A stretch of 64,000 bases of DNA from Propionispora vibrioides (GTDB lineage Bacteria; Bacillota; Negativicutes; Propionisporales; Propionisporaceae): NCBI RefSeq assembly GCF_900110485.1, contig NZ_FODY01000020.1, positions 1 to 64,000 of the forward strand. Direction: 5' to 3'. The notes below the pieces were generated by a model. It saw only the letters and a list, made by a program, of their open reading frames with translations. It made no database searches and had not been told where the DNA came from. Position 1 is the stretch's first letter, and every line of letters starts with the position of its first letter. This document shows, one piece after another, positions 61,004-64,000 of the stretch. The position numbers and the translations under genes were made by a program.

Positions 61004-62263
61004 ATGAAAGAAAATCAGAGCGTTCCCAGGCAGTTGCCGGAAAAGCTGGCCGGTGCCGTCTCTTTTTTTACCGGGTTTACCGACACGGCTGTGCTGGTCA
61101 GTGTAGGTCAGGTAGCTAAAGGTATTTGTTTTATTTACTCAGCACCGGGATGGCACAAAGGGGAACAAGATATTCAAATGGGGCGAAGGAAAGAATTTCT
61201 CGCGGTACTGCCGGAAATAAAAGACAGCAGTCAATACGCCGTGCTTTTAACTGATAAACCGGACGAAGCGTTAGCGGACTATCTTAGCGGAGCAGGCATA
61301 AACTGCCCAGGGCTCACTTTGCACCAGAACTGGCAGGATGGCGATTTTGCCGAAGGGTATTGTACGGCGGCAGCGGCTTATTTTTCTGCCGTTGAGCTGC
61401 GGTCGCGCAGTATGGTCATTCCCTGTTCGCTAAATTTGCTGGGAGTGTCCGACGGGTACTATAACGGGAAAAATGATGTAATCGAGTTAACCCGTATGCT
61501 GGAGCTGGCCGGCTATCAAGTGTTGGCCTGTCCCGGTGCCGGCAGTACGCGGCAGGAAGTTGCCGCTATGACGCAGGCCGAAATGAATTTGGTGGTACAT
61601 CCCGAATTGGGCTTGGCCTTAGCCAAACAATTGCAAACAGAGTATGGCATTCCTTATTTATCGCTGCCGCTCTTGCCCTACGGCGTCGAAGGCTCGCTGG
61701 AATGGCTCAGTGCTATTGGCCAGGTTATGTGGATGGGTGAGCGAAGTCATCAGGCAGTCCGGGAGGAAGCCAATGCGGTTTGGCGGACCATGTGCCAACG
61801 GGTGAAGCGCTGGGAAAAGAATTGGGGCAGCCTGTATTTTCCGAACGGTCTGATCAGCGCCCCCGGCCTGGTCGGCGGAGCGGTAGCCAGCGCCTTGCGT
61901 ACCGAATGGTGTACGGTTGGTTCGTTAATGGTGCTGCAGCAAACAGGCAGGGCTAATGTCTGGAAAACCGCTGAGGAACCTTCGCTGGCTTTTTCCGAAG
62001 CCTGGCTGGGTGGTCACCTGGATAGACTGGAAAATGGTTTGTTGCTGGCCAGTGGCTATGAAGGCGCTTTGGCGCAGCAGCGCGGCGTCAGCCCGGCCTG
62101 CTGCCAAACGATTGCCCGGCCGGTACTTGAGGAAGAAGCACTCCGGCAGCCTTTTATGGGACTAAGGGGAGCCGCTTATTGGGTAAAGAATCTTTGGCAG
62201 CAATATATGGACAACTGCGGCGGCCGTTCTTCGACCAGTAAGAAAAAACAATATGTTATGTAG
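61004..62263 (+). CDS. Nitrogenase component 1-like oxidoreductase
   Basis: 419 residues, related to NifD/NifE/BchN-type proteins. Characteristic pieces: FIYSAPGWHKGEQDIQMG near the start, IPCSLNLLGVSDGYYNGKNDVIELTRMLELAGYQV and QTEYGIPYLSLPLLPYGVEG in the middle. It lacks an obvious NifH-like or second component-1 partner in the window. The gene lies between btuD and exbB, suggesting a role in tetrapyrrole or corrinoid handling rather than nitrogen fixation. Few conserved cysteines, so a full metal cluster is doubtful. Weak ribosome site. Confidence 0.75.
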   Translation: MKENQSVPRQLPEKLAGAVSFFTGFTDTAVLVSVGQVAKGICFIYSAPGWHKGEQDIQMGRRKEFLAVLPEIKDSSQYAVLLTDKPDEALADYLSGAGINCPGLTLHQNWQDGDFAEGYCTAAAAYFSAVELRSRSMVIPCSLNLLGVSDGYYNGKNDVIELTRMLELAGYQVLACPGAGSTRQEVAAMTQAEMNLVVHPELGLALAKQLQTEYGIPYLSLPLLPYGVEGSLEWLSAIGQVMWMGERSHQAVREEANAVWRTMCQRVKRWEKNWGSLYFPNGLISAPGLVGGAVASALRTEWCTVGSLMVLQQTGRANVWKTAEEPSLAFSEAWLGGHLDRLENGLLLASGYEGALAQQRGVSPACCQTIARPVLEEEALRQPFMGLRGAAYWVKNLWQQYMDNCGGRSSTSKKKQYVM

Positions 62264-62287
62264 TGAATGAAGAAGGGAGAGGGTGTC

Positions 62288-62914
62288 ATGGAATCTATCA
62301 GAGAGAGTCTGCTGCTATTTCAGAAAGGCGGACCGGTTATGTATTTGCTGTTATTGTGCTCTTTGACTGTTATCGGAATCGCTGTGGAGCGATTTTTGTT
62401 CTACCGGGCGGTAGCGAATAAGCCGGAACGGTTTACCCGGGACTTTCAAAGAGTGCTGCAAACGGGCGATGTGAGTGATGCCCTCCGTTTATGCCGGGAA
62501 AATGGCGGCTTTGTAGCCCGGCTGGCCGAAAAAGGATTACAGTGCGAGCAAGGTAAAAGCCGGCATTTGGAAAGCGTTTTGGAAGGAGAGGCTTCCTTGC
62601 TGGCCAATCAACTGCGCAAGCATTTGCGCCATTTGGATACCATTGTGACGATCGCGCCACTATTGGGCTTGCTGGGGACAGTAATCGGCATGATCGGTTC
62701 GTTTAGCGTTCTTAACATTAAGGCCGGGCAGCCGCTGGCCATTACCGGCGGGGTAGGCGAGGCCCTGGTTGCCACGGCTACCGGGCTTTGTGTAGCTACT
62801 GTGGCGATGCTGGCTTATAGTTATTTTAACCACCGCCTGGATGGGATCGCGACGGCCATGGAAGAGGTTTGTCTGCTGGTGCTGGAAAGGAACCGGGATT
62901 ATGAAGCTTCGTAA
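62288..62914 (+). CDS. exbB: ExbB/TolQ-family proton channel
   Basis: 208 residues from ATG 62288 (AAGGGAGAGG site); an ATG at 62267 is less likely. One membrane helix near the start (VMYLLLLCSLTVIGIAVERF) and two in the C-terminal half: TIVTIAPLLGLLGTVIGMI and GEALVATATGLCVATVAMLAY, typical MotA/TolQ/ExbB. With ExbD and TonB it energises the TonB-dependent receptors using the proton gradient. Overlaps exbD by 14 bases. Confidence 0.92.
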   Translation: MESIRESLLLFQKGGPVMYLLLLCSLTVIGIAVERFLFYRAVANKPERFTRDFQRVLQTGDVSDALRLCRENGGFVARLAEKGLQCEQGKSRHLESVLEGEASLLANQLRKHLRHLDTIVTIAPLLGLLGTVIGMIGSFSVLNIKAGQPLAITGGVGEALVATATGLCVATVAMLAYSYFNHRLDGIATAMEEVCLLVLERNRDYEAS

Positions 62915-63320
62915 TCTTCGCAACGAAAGCCAGCCCAAGTTGATGATTATCCCTATGATCGATATTATCTTTTTTCTTTTGGTGTTTTTTATGATGAGCA
63001 CCTTATATATGGTCGAACGGCGCAGTTTGCCTGTCGCTTTGCCGCAGGCGGCAACGGCCGCGGCTGATACCGGCGAGAAGGTGATTGTAACCGTAACTGA
63101 AAATGGACAGATTCAGTTTGGTGAAGAGGTGATCCCGATGGAATTGCTGCAGCGGCGGACAAAACAGGAAATCGTTCGCCGGCAGGGCAATATGGTTATT
63201 TTATTGCAGGCTGACCGAAATCTACCCTATGGCCAAGTGGTCGCTGTTTTGGATATGCTGAAAAGTGCCGGGGCGCAGCGAGTGGTGGTGGCTGTGGAAA
63301 AAGCCGGAGCAGGGGGATGA
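62901..63320 (+). CDS. exbD: ExbD-family protein
   Basis: 139 residues from ATG 62901 inside the end of exbB (GGAAAGGA upstream). LMIIPMIDIIFFLLVFFMMS is the single membrane helix with the conserved Asp of ExbD/TolR; the periplasmic part ends PYGQVVAVLDMLKSAGAQRVVVAV. Partner of ExbB. The TGA stop overlaps the tonB ATG (ATGA). Confidence 0.92.
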   Translation: MKLRNLRNESQPKLMIIPMIDIIFFLLVFFMMSTLYMVERRSLPVALPQAATAAADTGEKVIVTVTENGQIQFGEEVIPMELLQRRTKQEIVRRQGNMVILLQADRNLPYGQVVAVLDMLKSAGAQRVVVAVEKAGAGG

Positions 63321-64000
63321 GGCCAGTGCTTACATTAACCCGGGGCCGGAAGGCAGCGCTTGCGTCTTTGCTGTTCCATGGCCTGGTGTTTGCTGTGTTT
63401 AGCTGGCTGTTTCCTCTGACGCAGGCAAAGGAAGCTGAACCGGAGCCTTATCTGGAATTGGAACTGGCTGAGGAAGGCGGCGGTGGCGGAGGTATGGCTC
63501 TGGGGTCTCTGGAGCAAATGGCCGATAGCGATGAGTTTTCGCCGGACGAAGGCCGTGTCAGCGAAGCCTATCAAGCCGATTTATCTAACCCATCACCGCG
63601 AAGAGTGACGAGAGAGGTTCGTCCGACGGACGGAGTGAGCGGCAGCCAGGGGGATTCCACCGGTTATACCAGTGGCAGTGGAACTGGTGGCGATAGCGGA
63701 ACTGGCACAGGGGCCGGCCAGGGCAGTGGATCGGGCAGCGGTGCAGGCAGCAGCAGCGGTGCAGGTCAGGGCTCCGGTTCTGCCCCGCCGGGAGGGATTA
63801 TTCCACCCAGCATCATTTTTTCACCCGAGCCGCCCTATCCAATGGCAGCTCGCGAGGAAGGACGGCAAGGCACAGTGAAGGTACGGATTCAAATTTTAAC
63901 CGATGGTTTGCCGGGAACGGTAGAAGTGGCGGTTTCCAGCGGCTACACCGATTTAGATGCGGCGGCAGTGGCCGGGGTGAAAAGATGGCGCTTTACTCCA
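63317..64000 (+). CDS. tonB: TonB protein (truncated by the window end)
   Basis: 228 codons visible with no stop. ATG 63317 overlaps the exbD stop. An N-terminal membrane helix (ALASLLFHGLVFAVFSWLF), an acidic stretch, then a Gly/Ser-rich linker (SGSGTGGDSGTGTGAGQG and onward) in place of the common Pro-rich spacer, and the TonB C-terminal domain starting PPYPMAAREEGRQGTVKVRI, with DLDAAAVAGVKRWRFTP at the edge. Completes the energy-transducing complex for BtuB and the fusion receptor. Confidence 0.9.
   Translation, partial: MRPVLTLTRGRKAALASLLFHGLVFAVFSWLFPLTQAKEAEPEPYLELELAEEGGGGGGMALGSLEQMADSDEFSPDEGRVSEAYQADLSNPSPRRVTREVRPTDGVSGSQGDSTGYTSGSGTGGDSGTGTGAGQGSGSGSGAGSSSGAGQGSGSAPPGGIIPPSIIFSPEPPYPMAAREEGRQGTVKVRIQILTDGLPGTVEVAVSSGYTDLDAAAVAGVKRWRFTP

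Noticed and set aside
61004-62263. Nitrogen fixation gene
   Set aside because: No nifH, nifK or assembly genes nearby, and context is corrinoid transport and TonB energisation.

Overview
The window looks like a chromosome segment of a Gram-negative-type Firmicute (Negativicutes, probably Sporomusaceae-like). Firmicute-style AAGGAGG ribosome binding sites and frequent TTG/GTG starts occur together with outer-membrane machinery: TonB-dependent receptors, an autotransporter barrel, ExbB/ExbD/TonB and an OmpH/Skp-like chaperone. No rRNA, tRNA, CRISPR array or intact insertion sequence was seen. The dominant theme is cobalamin (B12). I count eleven cobalamin-riboswitch-like leaders, most followed by an intrinsic terminator, around 8.7, 18.4, 18.8, 23.1, 23.5, 23.9, 41.2, 41.7, 42.2, 52.6 and 54.1 kb.

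Layout. 0-7 kb: a GpsA-like dehydrogenase (minus strand), then a sigma-54/PRD regulator with its own -24/-12 promoter followed by a galactitol-type PTS (EIIA, EIIB, EIIC). 7-9 kb: a small protein, a GYF/AIM24 protein and a riboswitch with no obvious target. 9.5-18 kb: methylmalonyl-CoA mutase (mutA, mutB, meaB), two CbiK cobaltochelatases (one exported, one cytosolic) and an SDR. 18-22.5 kb: two tandem riboswitches, then a GlpA-like / FAD-NAD oxidoreductase / DUF1667 operon. 23-34.6 kb: three tandem, nearly identical riboswitch-terminator units, then acyl-CoA dehydrogenase, EtfB, EtfA, a second acyl-CoA dehydrogenase, SucD, 4-hydroxybutyrate dehydrogenase, 4-hydroxybutyryl-CoA dehydratase, a NifU-like protein and a 4-hydroxybutyrate CoA-transferase. 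This is most of a succinate-to-butyrate route. 35-41 kb: a truncated GldA-like gene, a group-B-like [FeFe] hydrogenase, an ETF-alpha N-domain protein, an HxlR/nitroreductase pair and an SbmA/BacA-like ABC transporter. 41-52.5 kb: three more riboswitches, then OmpH-like protein, an unknown beta-rich protein, a 1466-residue autotransporter-TonB receptor fusion, a papain-like protease, an unknown protein and CbiZ. 52.5-64 kb: riboswitch-gldA, then riboswitch-btuB, a CbiR-like TIM-barrel protein, btuF, btuC, btuD (with a fused C-terminal domain), a nitrogenase-component-1-like protein, exbB, exbD and a tonB that runs off the window.

How it may fit together (inference). Cobalamin riboswitches normally switch genes off when B12 is plentiful. 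Here they precede uptake and remodelling genes, as expected, but also whole B12-independent catabolic modules: the 4-hydroxybutyrate/butyrate route, glycerol-3-phosphate oxidation and glycerol dehydrogenase. These could replace B12-dependent methylmalonyl-CoA mutase (succinate/propionate) and glycerol dehydratase when B12 is scarce. The most unusual locus is 41.2-52.5 kb, which looks like an undescribed corrinoid acquisition and remodelling system built around a double-barrel outer-membrane protein. Two families of palindromic MITE-like elements are scattered between genes, and in one place one is nested inside the other.
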